From positions 4,960,001 to 5,024,000 of the forward strand of contig NZ_CP030047.1 in NCBI RefSeq assembly GCF_015291625.1: a DNA stretch of 64,000 nucleotides, written 5' to 3'. Positions 40,257 through 49,091 of the stretch are shown here, in pieces. Below the pieces are notes generated by a model. It did no database searches. It had not been told where the DNA came from and saw only the letters and a list, made by a program, of their open reading frames with translations. The DNA is from Bradyrhizobium sp. CCBAU 53421. Its GTDB lineage: Bacteria > Pseudomonadota > Alphaproteobacteria > Rhizobiales > Xanthobacteraceae. A program made the position numbers and the translations under genes. Every line of letters begins with the position of its first letter. Position 1 is the first letter of the stretch.

Positions 40257-41432
40257 ATGTTCAACCGGCGAGCATTTCTCGGCGGCGGCCTGGCGAGCGC
40301 TGCGGTCGCGGGCATCTCAGCGCGTGCGGTCGCCGACAACGCTGCTTTCGTCGACGCCCCCGCGCTCCGCCCGGTCCTTGCGCGTCCGGACCGCATGTTT
40401 CGCGTCACCGTATGCCTGCGGCCGTTCCGCGCCTCAGGTCCACGCATCGAGGCGGAATGGATCGACACGAAATATGTCGTCCACAATTACGGACACGGCG
40501 GCAGCGGCTGGTCGCTGTCCTGGGGCGCCGCGCAGGAAGCCGTGCCGCTCGCCTTGCAATTGAGCGCGCGCAACATCGCCGTCCTCGGCGCCGGCGCGAT
40601 CGGTCTGACGACCGCCATCACGGCCCAGAGGATGGGCGCGACCGTCACGATCTACGCCAAGGAGCGCTTCCCACAGGTGCGCTCGGCACGTGCGACCGGG
40701 GACTGGTCACCGGATTCGCGGATCGCGATGGAAGCGGACGTCGCGCCCGATTTTGCCGGCCGCTGGGAGCGGATGGCGCGCGCGACCTTTACCACCCATC
40801 AAAGCTATCTCGGCGTCGCCGGCAATCCGATCGAATGGACGGATCGCTATCTGCTTTCCGACGATGCGCCCGACGCCGATGGCCGTCCTCACCGACGTCA
40901 GCATGACGCGGGCGAGGGGCAGAAGAAATTCCTCGAACTGCGCGGCCGGATCAGGTCGCTCACGCCGCGATGGGACTTGCTGGCCGCCGGATCAAATCCG
41001 TTTCCCGCGCCATACGCCTGGAAGAGCGCCTCGCTCACCTACAACGTCACGGATCTCTACCGTCAGCTCGAGACGGAGTTTCAGGGGGCCGGAGGGCGCT
41101 TCGTGCCGATCGAGCTGCACGCGCCGTCCGATCTTTCGAAGCTCCGCGAAACCGTGATTATCAATTGCACCGGCTATGGTGCCCGTGCGTTGTTCCGTGA
41201 CGAGAGTATCGTTCCGGTGCGCGGCCAGATCGCCTGGCTCATTCCCCAGCCGGACGTCAATTACGGCGTCTTCTATCGCAACCTCAGCGTCCTCGGCCGG
41301 CGCGACGGCATCGTCGTTCAGCCGGTCGGCGAAAACGACTATTTCGGCTTCAACGACGACAACGAAACACCGGACCTCGCCGCCGCGCGCCAGGCGGTGG
41401 AAGACGCCGCCAGATTGTTCAGCCGGGCTTGA
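40257..41432 (+). CDS. Tat-exported FAD-dependent D-amino-acid-oxidase-like protein with permuted motif order
   Basis: A 391-residue protein with a twin-arginine signal (NRRAFLGGGLASAAVAG). The DAAO signature VVHNYGHGGSGWSLSWG, normally at the C-terminus, is at residues 74-90, preceded by the LRPFR element (54-58) that also belongs near the C-terminus. The FAD Rossmann motif IAVLGAGAIGLTTA comes afterwards (107-120). INCTGYGARAL and VPVRGQ (about 302-324) then follow in usual order, and the chain ends where a normal DAAO would continue into its RP element. It should oxidise an amino acid or related amine with FAD, outside the cytoplasm. AAGGGGG precedes ATG 40257. Confidence 0.85.
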   Translation: MFNRRAFLGGGLASAAVAGISARAVADNAAFVDAPALRPVLARPDRMFRVTVCLRPFRASGPRIEAEWIDTKYVVHNYGHGGSGWSLSWGAAQEAVPLALQLSARNIAVLGAGAIGLTTAITAQRMGATVTIYAKERFPQVRSARATGDWSPDSRIAMEADVAPDFAGRWERMARATFTTHQSYLGVAGNPIEWTDRYLLSDDAPDADGRPHRRQHDAGEGQKKFLELRGRIRSLTPRWDLLAAGSNPFPAPYAWKSASLTYNVTDLYRQLETEFQGAGGRFVPIELHAPSDLSKLRETVIINCTGYGARALFRDESIVPVRGQIAWLIPQPDVNYGVFYRNLSVLGRRDGIVVQPVGENDYFGFNDDNETPDLAAARQAVEDAARLFSRA

Positions 41433-41590
41433 CCGGCCATCCGGCACGGCACCTCGCAATCTCCCGAAATATGACGGCGCCGTGACGCAGCCTCACTCGA
41501 CCGCGCCTGCGACGTGCCGCCGCACTTTCCGTTTGAAATCTGCGCCGCCTTGGTTCATTGCGCTGCTGGACGCAATGCCGAGGCCGATCG

Positions 41591-42961
41591 ATGCAGGACA
41601 CCAGCGACACCATCACCCACGACACGCTCGCCGGCCAGCACGGGGATCTTGCCCATGTGCGGGCGCCCGAGATCGTCGATGCCCTCAATGCCCGGGAGCC
41701 GGCGGATGCCGCAAAGCTGCTGCAATCGCTGCCGGCCGAGAAGGCCATCGAGGTGCTCGACCTGCCCGGGCTCGACAACACCTGCGAGATCCTGGCCGAG
41801 CTGCCGAAGGACACCGCGGTCTCGCTGCTGTCAGGCGTCTCCGACGACCGTGCCGCCGACATCTTCAAGGAGCTGGTCGAGCCGCTGCGCACCACGCTGC
41901 TGAACGGCCTCAATCCGGATACCCGCAACGTCATCTCGGGACTGCTGGCCTATCCCGAGCGCAGCGCCGGCAGCATCATGACGACCGAATTCGTCAGCGT
42001 GCCCTCGAACTGGACCATCGCCGAGGTCCTGCATCACATCCGGATGGTCGAGCGTACCCGCGAGACGGTCTACTCGATCTTCGTGATCGACCCGGTCAAG
42101 AAGACGCTGATCCAGGCCGTGCCGCTGCGCCGGCTGATCTCGGCCGATCCGCATGCCAACGTGCTCACCGCGGCGCCGGCGCGGAAACCGCTGATGATCG
42201 CACCTGAAGCGGACCGCATGGAGGCGGCGCGGCTGATCTCGCGCTACGATCTGCTCGCGGTCGCCGTCGTCGACGGCCCCGGCCATATCCTCGGCATCGT
42301 CACGGTGGACGACGTCATCGACGCGATCGTCGAGGAATCGACCGAGGACGCCCAGAAGTTCGGCGGCATGGAAGCGATCGACGAGCCTTACTTGCGGATC
42401 GGCTTCGGCGAGATGATCAAGAAGCGCGCCGGCTGGCTGTGCGCGCTGTTCCTGTCGGAAATGCTGACCGCAACGGCGATGCAGTCGTACCAGAGCGAGC
42501 TCGAGAAGGCGATCGTGCTGACGCTGTTCATTCCGCTGATCATGAGCTCCGGCGGCAACTCCGGCTCGCAGGCCACCTCGCTCCTGATCCGCTCGCTGGC
42601 GCTGCATGAGGTGCGGCTGCGCGACTGGTGGCGCGTAGCCGTGCGCGAACTGCCGACCGGCATCGTACTCGGCTCCATCCTCGGCCTGATCGGCATCATC
42701 AGGATCACGCTCTGGCAGACGCTCGGCCTGTTCGACTACGGCCCGCATTGGGTGCTGGTGGCCACCACCGTCGGCGCCGCGCTGGTCGGCATCGTCACCT
42801 TCGGTTCGCTGTGCGGCTCGATGCTACCGTTCATCCTCAAGCGCATCGGTTTCGACCCGGCGAGCGCCTCCGCCCCATTCGTCGCAACGCTGGTCGACGT
42901 CACCGGCCTCGTGATCTATTTCGGGGTGGCAGCGGTTATTTTGCGCGGCACGTTGTTGTGA
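41591..42961 (+). CDS. mgtE: magnesium transporter MgtE
   Basis: A 456-residue channel with the MgtE layout: N-terminal helical domain (EIVDALNAREPADAAKLLQSLP), paired CBS domains (about residues 135-255, MTTEFVSVPSNWTIAEVL and GHILGIVTVDDVIDAI), a connecting helix and five membrane segments, including the signature LFIPLIMSSGGNSGSQ. The cytosolic domains close the pore when Mg2+ is high. ATG 41591 is chosen (MQDTSDTITHDTL) over 41558. It stands alone, 158 bp after the DAAO-like gene. Confidence 0.94.
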   Translation: MQDTSDTITHDTLAGQHGDLAHVRAPEIVDALNAREPADAAKLLQSLPAEKAIEVLDLPGLDNTCEILAELPKDTAVSLLSGVSDDRAADIFKELVEPLRTTLLNGLNPDTRNVISGLLAYPERSAGSIMTTEFVSVPSNWTIAEVLHHIRMVERTRETVYSIFVIDPVKKTLIQAVPLRRLISADPHANVLTAAPARKPLMIAPEADRMEAARLISRYDLLAVAVVDGPGHILGIVTVDDVIDAIVEESTEDAQKFGGMEAIDEPYLRIGFGEMIKKRAGWLCALFLSEMLTATAMQSYQSELEKAIVLTLFIPLIMSSGGNSGSQATSLLIRSLALHEVRLRDWWRVAVRELPTGIVLGSILGLIGIIRITLWQTLGLFDYGPHWVLVATTVGAALVGIVTFGSLCGSMLPFILKRIGFDPASASAPFVATLVDVTGLVIYFGVAAVILRGTLL

Positions 42962-43122
42962 GCCACGGCTGACGAGGCTCACGAGCTTCGACTCACCGCC
43001 GCGCGGCATGTAGTATCCACCTCTCGTGCAGTCTTGCGCGCGATCCGATCTGCCTCTGTGCGGGCTGCCGGAGTTGTCTCGACTTGATTCATTTCAAGCA
43101 CGCAAATCGAATGGAGGTGGAA

Positions 43123-43632
43123 ATGCAGTTCAGCCGCAGCTACGCCGCCGCGATGCGCATCGTCGCGTTGACGGTGATCATTCTTCTCCAAACCGGCGTC
43201 GCAAACGCACAAGAGTCCGTTGTCGGGGTATGGAAAGCCGTCAGCATCGAAACCAAAGACGTTGCAACGGGGCAGACCACGCAGCCCTTCGGCGCGCTAC
43301 CGAATGCAATGTTCATATTCACCAAGGGAGGCCATTTCGCTAATATTCTCACGGGGGCAAACAGGAAGCCGCCGGAAGGTCGCAATCCCACTGACGCCGA
43401 GCGCGCCGAGCTTCACCGATCGATGTCGGCCTATAGCGGGACGTTTCGCGTAGAGGGCAACAAGCTCATCATGACCATAACTACGTCAAGCATGCAGTCC
43501 TGGAACGGAATGGTCAGGACGCTGGATCTCGAATTCCAGGGCAATCGAGTGCAGGGGACATCCGAGCCCTTCAAGAGTGCCATCGGCAGCGGGAACATCG
43601 TTGCGGTCAACGTCTGGGAGCGTGTCGAATAG
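43123..43632 (+). CDS. secreted lipocalin-like domain protein
   Basis: A 169-residue protein with GGAGG just before ATG 43123 and a signal peptide ending near VANA|QE (residue 29). The mature part VVGVWKAVSIETKD, MFIFTKGGHFANI, SAYSGTFRVEGNKLIMTI and VNVWERVE matches the lipocalin-like family (Lipocalin_5 type), small periplasmic beta-barrels of unknown ligand. GC content is lower than its neighbours. It converges on mazG. Confidence 0.78.
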   Translation: MQFSRSYAAAMRIVALTVIILLQTGVANAQESVVGVWKAVSIETKDVATGQTTQPFGALPNAMFIFTKGGHFANILTGANRKPPEGRNPTDAERAELHRSMSAYSGTFRVEGNKLIMTITTSSMQSWNGMVRTLDLEFQGNRVQGTSEPFKSAIGSGNIVAVNVWERVE

Positions 43633-43687
43633 GCTGCGCGCGAGGCGCCTGGTCCTGATGCGTGGTCCCGATGATCGCTATTGTGCA

Positions 43688-44509
43688 CTAGGCCGGGCCA
43701 CCGGTCTTCGCCTCATTCCACAACGCGTCCATCTCCTCTAGCGACGCACCATCGAGCGAGCGTCCCTTCGCGGCCAGCGCCTTCTCGATATAGGCGAACC
43801 GCCGCTCGAACTTGGCGTTGGTCGCGCGCAGCGCGGTTTCCGGATCGGCGTCGACGTGACGGGCAAGGTTGACCAGCGCGAACATCAGGTCGCCGGTCTC
43901 TTCCGCGATCTCGGCCTTGTCGTTGCGGTCGAGCGCGGCCTCGATCTCGTCGGCTTCCTCGCGGATCTTGGCGAGCACCGCGCGCGGGTCGTTCCAGTCG
44001 AAGCCGACGGTGGATGCCTTGCGCTGCAATTCTATCGCGCGCGTCAGGGCAGGCAGGCCCGCCTTCACGCTGGCCAGCAAGGATTTGTGCGCGGTGTCCT
44101 CGGGCGGCCGCCGCGCGGCGCGCTCGGCCTTCTCCTCGGCCTTGATGCGCTCCCAGGCGCTCTTGACGCCGGCGGGCTGGATATTGCCGTCCTTGTCGGC
44201 AAACACGTGCGGATGACGGCGGATCATCTTCCGCGTGATCGCCTCGACCACGTCGCCGAACGCGAAGGCGTTCCGCTCCTCCGCCATCTGCGCGTGATAG
44301 ACCACCTGCAGCAGCAGGTCGCCGAGCTCCTCGCGCAGATCGTCGAGATCGCCGCGCGTGATCGCGTCCGCGACCTCATAGGCCTCCTCGATCGTGTAGG
44401 GCGCGATGGTCTCGAAATTCTGCTCGAGATCCCATGGGCAGCCGGTCACCGGCGTTCGCAGCGCGGCCATGATCTCGATCAGGCGGGAAATGTCGCGGGA
44501 AGGGGTCAT
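43688..44509 (-). CDS. mazG: nucleoside triphosphate pyrophosphohydrolase MazG
   Basis: A 273-residue protein with two MazG repeats. The first contains the metal-binding [36 protein letters not shown]; the second has [13 protein letters not shown] and [16 protein letters not shown]. It hydrolyses NTPs and dNTPs to monophosphates. The start [20 protein letters not shown] at 44509 was preferred over the longer frame to 44617, which overlaps the divergent queC promoter. Confidence 0.95.
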   Translation of the reverse strand: MTPSRDISRLIEIMAALRTPVTGCPWDLEQNFETIAPYTIEEAYEVADAITRGDLDDLREELGDLLLQVVYHAQMAEERNAFAFGDVVEAITRKMIRRHPHVFADKDGNIQPAGVKSAWERIKAEEKAERAARRPPEDTAHKSLLASVKAGLPALTRAIELQRKASTVGFDWNDPRAVLAKIREEADEIEAALDRNDKAEIAEETGDLMFALVNLARHVDADPETALRATNAKFERRFAYIEKALAAKGRSLDGASLEEMDALWNEAKTGGPA

Positions 44510-44637
44510 GGGGCACCGGCACGAGTGGGGTCTTGGGTTTATGCCAAAACGTCCCCGCTGATCCCAGCAAAACACGCCGGAAACACGGCACTGTCCACGG
44601 ATTGGCCGCGGCATCATCAGGTGCTAAATCGCGTTCC

Positions 44638-45357
44638 ATGACCGATCAGAACAATTCCGACACCGCGCTGGTGCTGTTTTCCGGCGGCCAGGATTCCACC
44701 ACCTGCCTGGCCTGGGCGCTGGACCGCTTCGCGCGCGTCGAGATGCTCGGCTTCACCTACGGCCAGCGCCATGCGATTGAGCTCGACTGCCGCGACCAGC
44801 TGCTGGCCGGCATCAAGGCTCTGCGGCCGGACTGGGCGGCAAAGCTCGGTGACAGCCACACGCTGGCGATCCCAACGCTGTCGGAGATATCGGACACCGC
44901 GCTGACCCGCGACGTCGCCATCGAAATGGGCGCGGACGGGTTGCCGAACACCTTCGTGCCCGGCCGCAACCTCGTGTTCCTCACCTTCGCCGGGGCGCTG
45001 GCCTACCGGCGCGGCATCCGCCACATCATCGGCGGCATGTGCGAGACCGACTATTCCGGCTATCCGGATTGCCGCGACGAGACCATCAAGGCGCTGCAGT
45101 CCGCGCTCGGCCTCGGCATGGCGAGGGACTTCGAGCTGCACACGCCGCTGATGTGGCTCGACAAGGCCGCGACCTGGCGGCTCGCGCACCAGCTCGGCGG
45201 GGCAGGGCTGGTCGACCTGATCCGTGAGCACTCGCACACCTGCTATCTCGGCGAGCGCGGCGCGCAGCACGATTGGGGCTACGGCTGCGGCGAATGCCCG
45301 GCCTGCAGCCTGCGCGCCAAGGGCTGGCGCGAATATGTCGCGCAGGGCGCCCCGTAA
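44638..45357 (+). CDS. queC: 7-cyano-7-deazaguanine synthase
   Basis: A 239-residue enzyme converting 7-carboxy-7-deazaguanine to preQ0 for queuosine. It has the PP-loop ATPase motif [14 protein letters not shown], then [44 protein letters not shown] and a C-terminal zinc cluster ([19 protein letters not shown]). Start ATG 44638. It is divergent from mazG across 128 bp. No other que gene is adjacent in the window. Confidence 0.96.
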   Translation: MTDQNNSDTALVLFSGGQDSTTCLAWALDRFARVEMLGFTYGQRHAIELDCRDQLLAGIKALRPDWAAKLGDSHTLAIPTLSEISDTALTRDVAIEMGADGLPNTFVPGRNLVFLTFAGALAYRRGIRHIIGGMCETDYSGYPDCRDETIKALQSALGLGMARDFELHTPLMWLDKAATWRLAHQLGGAGLVDLIREHSHTCYLGERGAQHDWGYGCGECPACSLRAKGWREYVAQGAP

Positions 45358-45696
45358 CCGCGGGCTGATAGCCGTCTGCAGGGGCGCATAGCCAAAATAT
45401 CGAAAACAACCCCATGCAAAGTAGCCGGCGGCTGCCGGCGTTCGACACGACGACTTGACACGTCGGGCAACTCAGCGGTACTCTTCTATTATTCCGAAAT
45501 CGTGTAAGGCGCGGCTCGCCAAGACGACGGCGTGTGAGGCACCCACACCGTCATCGCCCGGCTCGACCGGGCGATCCAGTACGCCGCGGCTTTTCGGCTC
45601 AAGCATCGATGTCTCTGGAATACTGGATCGCCCGGTCGAGCCGGGCGATGACACCGAACAAGCTGTTGAGCGAACGTCGATGTGAAGAGGGAGCCG
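45358..45696. other. intergenic region holding a palindromic element
   Basis: The 339 bp between convergent queC and the nitrile hydratase accessory gene contain the long inverted repeat described separately. Apparent open frames here are translations of the repeat arms (PGSTGRSS-type strings on both strands) and are not genes. Confidence 0.6.
45550..45652. repeat. perfect 32-bp inverted repeat element
   Basis: The left arm 45550-45581 (begins GTCATCGCCCGGCTCGACC) is an exact reverse complement of the right arm 45621-45652, with a 39-bp loop. Each arm contains its own smaller palindrome (CGCCCGG-ctcga-CCGGGCG). It resembles an interspersed hairpin repeat and sits between convergent transcripts. 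No transposase is near. Confidence 0.9.
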
Positions 45697-46074
45697 CTAC
45701 CCGAAATCCGCCGCCGTCAGCACGATCGGCTGACCGTGCGGGGTGCGGTCGGCGGCGTGGTCCCAGGCGTCGCGGTAGCGATGCAGCGTCTCATGCGTCG
45801 TGACGCCCTTGGCGGCGACGAGGTGCTCGAGCGTTGCGAGCCAATGCTGGTAATAGGTCTCGCCGGTGTCGGGATCGCCGGCGGCCTGCGCGCGCTTGAT
45901 CTGGTCGGCAAGCGCCGCCGCCCATTCGGGCCAGGTGAACACGCCGCGGTCATGCAGCGTCAAGGCCATGGCGAACGCCTGCGCTTCCCACGGCGCGCGG
46001 AACACCGGACCATCCTGATCGCGGGGAATGCTGGACACGGCGCTGGTCGCGCGCGCGGCGGCGCCGGCATCCAT
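45697..46074 (-). CDS. nitrile hydratase accessory (activator) protein
   Basis: A 125-residue protein with VFRAPWEAQAFAMALTLHDRGVFTWPEWAAAL, a pattern shared with the N-terminal part of nitrile hydratase beta subunits and typical of the P14K-like activators of cobalt enzymes. Such proteins shuttle the cobalt-bearing alpha subunit into the apoenzyme. Its ATG overlaps the beta-subunit stop by one base (TGATG), so it is translationally coupled. It is third in the alpha-beta-activator operon. Confidence 0.88.
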   Translation of the reverse strand: MDAGAAARATSAVSSIPRDQDGPVFRAPWEAQAFAMALTLHDRGVFTWPEWAAALADQIKRAQAAGDPDTGETYYQHWLATLEHLVAAKGVTTHETLHRYRDAWDHAADRTPHGQPIVLTAADFG

Positions 46075-46733
46075 CAGATCGCCTCCAGATACGGCTCGAA
46101 CGCGTCGATTGAGACCTTGATGGTCGGATCGGAGTCCGGTCCCCACAGTTCGCGTCCATCGAACACGACGGTGTACAGCCATTGCGGATGCTCGCCGGCA
46201 TCGTTCGCTGCCGTATCGGGAAACACGTGACAGCCATGATCGCGCTCGACCACTCCGACGTGACCGCGCACATAGCGCGGCAGCCGGGTGTGGGTGGCGG
46301 GATGGATGTTCTTCGCCCGCACCCGATCGCCGGCCTTGAATTTCGCGGGCGCCTGTGCGGCGCGGCCGAACTTGCCGCGCACCATGATGCGCTCGACATC
46401 CGGGATCGAGAACTTGCCGTGCTTGAGCGATTTTGCCGGCGCGACGGCGTGTCCGGCCGCAACGTCGTCCTTGGAGATAAAGCCCTTGTCGAGCAGCAGG
46501 GCCTCCAGGCCGAGCAGCCATTTCCTGTAGTAGGAGCTCGACAGATAGACCTGCGGGGGCAGGGACTCGCGATAGAAGCGCGACGCGTCGATGTTGAAGG
46601 CGCCTGCCGCGCCCATCGCACGGACCATGGCGAGCACGCGCGATTCCCATTCCTCATGGAACATCGGCTCGTTCGGCTCAGGCTCGACCTTGCCGAACCC
46701 GTCCATGCCGCCCATGTCGTGGACGCCGTTCAC
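46074..46733 (-). CDS. nthB: nitrile hydratase beta subunit
   Basis: A 219-residue subunit starting with GTG at 46733 ([19 protein letters not shown], the family opening), overlapping the alpha stop as GTGA. It continues [23 protein letters not shown] and a C-terminal SH3-like barrel ([42 protein letters not shown]). With alpha it forms the heterodimer that hydrates nitriles to amides; beta Arg residues contact the modified Cys claw. Confidence 0.93.
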   Translation of the reverse strand: MNGVHDMGGMDGFGKVEPEPNEPMFHEEWESRVLAMVRAMGAAGAFNIDASRFYRESLPPQVYLSSSYYRKWLLGLEALLLDKGFISKDDVAAGHAVAPAKSLKHGKFSIPDVERIMVRGKFGRAAQAPAKFKAGDRVRAKNIHPATHTRLPRYVRGHVGVVERDHGCHVFPDTAANDAGEHPQWLYTVVFDGRELWGPDSDPTIKVSIDAFEPYLEAI

Positions 46734-47359
46734 GACGGGGCTCCCGGCGTTTTCGGGAAGCCGGTGCCGATCATAGAATCGCGCGTCACAAGCTCGGCGA
46801 GCTGTTCTTCGCTCCATCCCTCGGTGCCCGCGGGGCGCATCGGCAGCACCAGGAAGCGTGTTTCAGCGGTCGAGTCCCAGACCCGGATTTCCGTCTCCTT
46901 CGGCAGGCTGACGCCGAAATCGGCGAGCACGCCGCGCGGATCCTTGACCGCGCGCGAGCGGTACGGCGAGGCCTTGTACCAGACCGGCGGCAGGCCGAGC
47001 ATTTCCCAGGGGTAACAGGAGCACAATGTGCAGACGACCATGTTGTGACGGCCGGGCGTGTTCTCGATCGCGACCAGATGGTCGCCGACCCGGCTGACAT
47101 GGCCGAGGGTGCCGACCGCCTTGCTGGCATCCTCGAGCAGCGCCTTCTTGAAGGCGGGATCGCTCCAGGCCTTGGCAACGACCCTGGCGCCGTTATGCGG
47201 GCCGATCTTGGTCTCATAGGCCTGCACGATGGCGTCGAGCGCGGCGGCCTCGACATAGCCCTTTTCGGTCAGGATCGATTCCAGCGCGCGGACGCGCAGC
47301 TCGGTCTCCGACAGTTCGGAATGGTCGTGATCGTGGTGGTGGTGATCATGTTCGCTCAT
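46730..47359 (-). CDS. nthA: nitrile hydratase alpha subunit, cobalt type
   Basis: A 209-residue metal-binding subunit. The claw motif VCTLCSCY (near residues 108-115) has Thr between the first two Cys; cobalt enzymes have CTLCSC and iron enzymes CSLCSC. It also contains [24 protein letters not shown] and a C-terminal [28 protein letters not shown]. The N-terminus is a His/Asp run ([14 protein letters not shown]) that could hold cobalt before insertion. It is first gene of the operon. Neither an amidase nor a cobalt transporter is adjacent. Confidence 0.95.
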   Translation of the reverse strand: MSEHDHHHHDHDHSELSETELRVRALESILTEKGYVEAAALDAIVQAYETKIGPHNGARVVAKAWSDPAFKKALLEDASKAVGTLGHVSRVGDHLVAIENTPGRHNMVVCTLCSCYPWEMLGLPPVWYKASPYRSRAVKDPRGVLADFGVSLPKETEIRVWDSTAETRFLVLPMRPAGTEGWSEEQLAELVTRDSMIGTGFPKTPGAPS

Positions 47360-47489
47360 GCCCAGAGAATAGGCGAAACCGCCGTGCTATGTCGAGGCAA
47401 GCCGTACACAACAATGCGAGCTGGGAGGTATGCGTGGTCGACGATGTGACGATCGCGCGACGGCCTCACCGCGCCTTCCACGCTCTCCC

Positions 47490-47533
47490 CGTCGCCCTTC
47501 GAGACGCCGCTTCGCGGCTCCTCAGGGTGACGG
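47490..47533. repeat. short palindromic repeat (half-element)
   Basis: Ends CCGTCGCCC and GGGTGACGG are near-inverted, around CTTCGAGACGCCGCTTCGCGG and CTCCTCA. It resembles another rhizobial interspersed hairpin family and lies in the 251-bp gap upstream of the nitrile hydratase operon, after the DUF763 gene's 3' end. Confidence 0.6.
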
Positions 47534-47610
47534 GATAGCAGGTCACGATCGGCGGTGGAGCAGGTGGCTGACCCCCGGCAAATCCTGTGAGGCCGCGATG
47601 GCAGGTGCGC

Positions 47611-48858
47611 CTAGCGCTTTGTGATGCGGTCGCGCCCGGCGAAGTCGGCCTCCCAGCCGAACACCGAGCGGCCGTCGAGGGCCGGCGACCGCGCACGCTC
47701 GCTGGCGACGTAAGCATCGAAGGACGGGCCGGTAGCGGTCAATTCGAGCCTGCTGGCCTGGTCGTCCAGACGCTTTAATGCCTGCAGCTCCTCGTCGCGG
47801 CCGAGCTTGGCCTGCACCACCGCCGATTTCAGCACGCCGATGGTCTCGTCATAGACCTTGATCGGTACCGGAAACGGATGACGGTCCTTGCCGCCATGCG
47901 CCAGCGAGAAGCGCGCCGGATCACGGAAGCGGTACGGCGTACCGTGGACCACTTCGGCGACCATGGCGAGGGACTCCACGGTGCGGGCGCCGACGCCGGG
48001 CGTCAGCAGCAGCTCGGGGAAGTCCAGCGGCCCGCGCTCCGCTGCGGCGGCGAGGGTGCCGTGCAGGCGGCGGATGAAGACATCGCTCGAGCGCACATCG
48101 TGATGTGCGGGCATGATCAGGTGCAAAAGATCGCCCTGCGCCTCCACCTGCTCGGTCAACTCGGCATATTCACGGGCGATGCCGTCAGGACCGAGCGCAG
48201 CGAGCAGATCGAGTTGCGCCTGGCGCGAGGCGTCTGCGCGGTGGTCGGTGAGGTTGACGATCTCGCCCTGCGATGGACCGTCGATCGCGCTATGCGGCTC
48301 ATCGACGAAGCTGCGGAGCCCCTCGGAATGCCAATGGTAGCGCCGCGCCTGCCGCTTGTGGTCGTTCATGCCTTGCTGGACCACGGTCCATTTGCCGTCC
48401 TGGGTGACGAAGAAGCCGTGCAGATAGAGCTCGAAACCGTCCTGCACCGCGGCGCTGTCGACCTTGGCGACCAGACGGCTGGCGCGGGTGAGGGCAACGC
48501 CATCGAAGCCGGTCCGCTCGCCGAGCGCCGTCAGCTCGTCCGGGGTGCGCCGCGAATGCCTGCCGCGGCCACCGCAGACATAGATGCCAAGCTCGTCCTG
48601 CAACGGCGCCAGCCCGCGCTTGAGCGCGCCGATGACGCTCGTGGTGATGCCCGACGAATGCCAGTCCATGCCCATCACGGCGCCGAACGACTGAAACCAG
48701 AACGGATGCGAGAGCCGCTGCAGGAATGCGTCGCGGCCGTAATGATGGACCACCGCCTGGGTGATGATCGCGCCCAGCGTCGCCATGCGCTCCGCCAGCC
48801 ACGGCGGCACGCGGCCACCATGCAGGGGCAGATCGGCGCTGCCGGTACGTCGGACCAT
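47611..48858 (-). CDS. DUF763 domain protein
   Basis: A 415-residue protein matching DUF763 from its first residues (MVRRTGSADLPLHGGRVPPWLAERM). Conserved stretches include [73 protein letters not shown] and RRYHWHS. Residues near 280-300 (LLLTPGVGARTVESLAMVAEVVHG) look like a helix-hairpin-helix DNA-binding element. The Arg/His/Asp-rich conserved blocks suggest a nucleic-acid enzyme, but the function is not established. It is monocistronic here. Confidence 0.85.
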   Translation of the reverse strand: MVRRTGSADLPLHGGRVPPWLAERMATLGAIITQAVVHHYGRDAFLQRLSHPFWFQSFGAVMGMDWHSSGITTSVIGALKRGLAPLQDELGIYVCGGRGRHSRRTPDELTALGERTGFDGVALTRASRLVAKVDSAAVQDGFELYLHGFFVTQDGKWTVVQQGMNDHKRQARRYHWHSEGLRSFVDEPHSAIDGPSQGEIVNLTDHRADASRQAQLDLLAALGPDGIAREYAELTEQVEAQGDLLHLIMPAHHDVRSSDVFIRRLHGTLAAAAERGPLDFPELLLTPGVGARTVESLAMVAEVVHGTPYRFRDPARFSLAHGGKDRHPFPVPIKVYDETIGVLKSAVVQAKLGRDEELQALKRLDDQASRLELTATGPSFDAYVASERARSPALDGRSVFGWEADFAGRDRITKR

Positions 48859-49091
48859 CGGTCTCCAAGCCTCGAACTGGTGTCGTTGAGTCGGGGGCAG
48901 ACTACCAGGCAAAGCCTTCGGGCGTTGTGAATCCCCGCATCAGACCGACCCACAGAGCGGAATTCCTTAGCTTTTTCTTGAAAGTTTCCCTTCATAAAAA
49001 AGCGCGAAATCCTCCATAAGGGTGTCGTAACGGGTGTTTCCCCGACATAAGTTTGTCGCGCCTTCTGGATAATCTCGGAAAACCCGAAATC

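Noticed and set aside
45455..45685. Small open frames on both strands at the inverted repeat
   Set aside because: They are translations of the palindromic arms, not genes.
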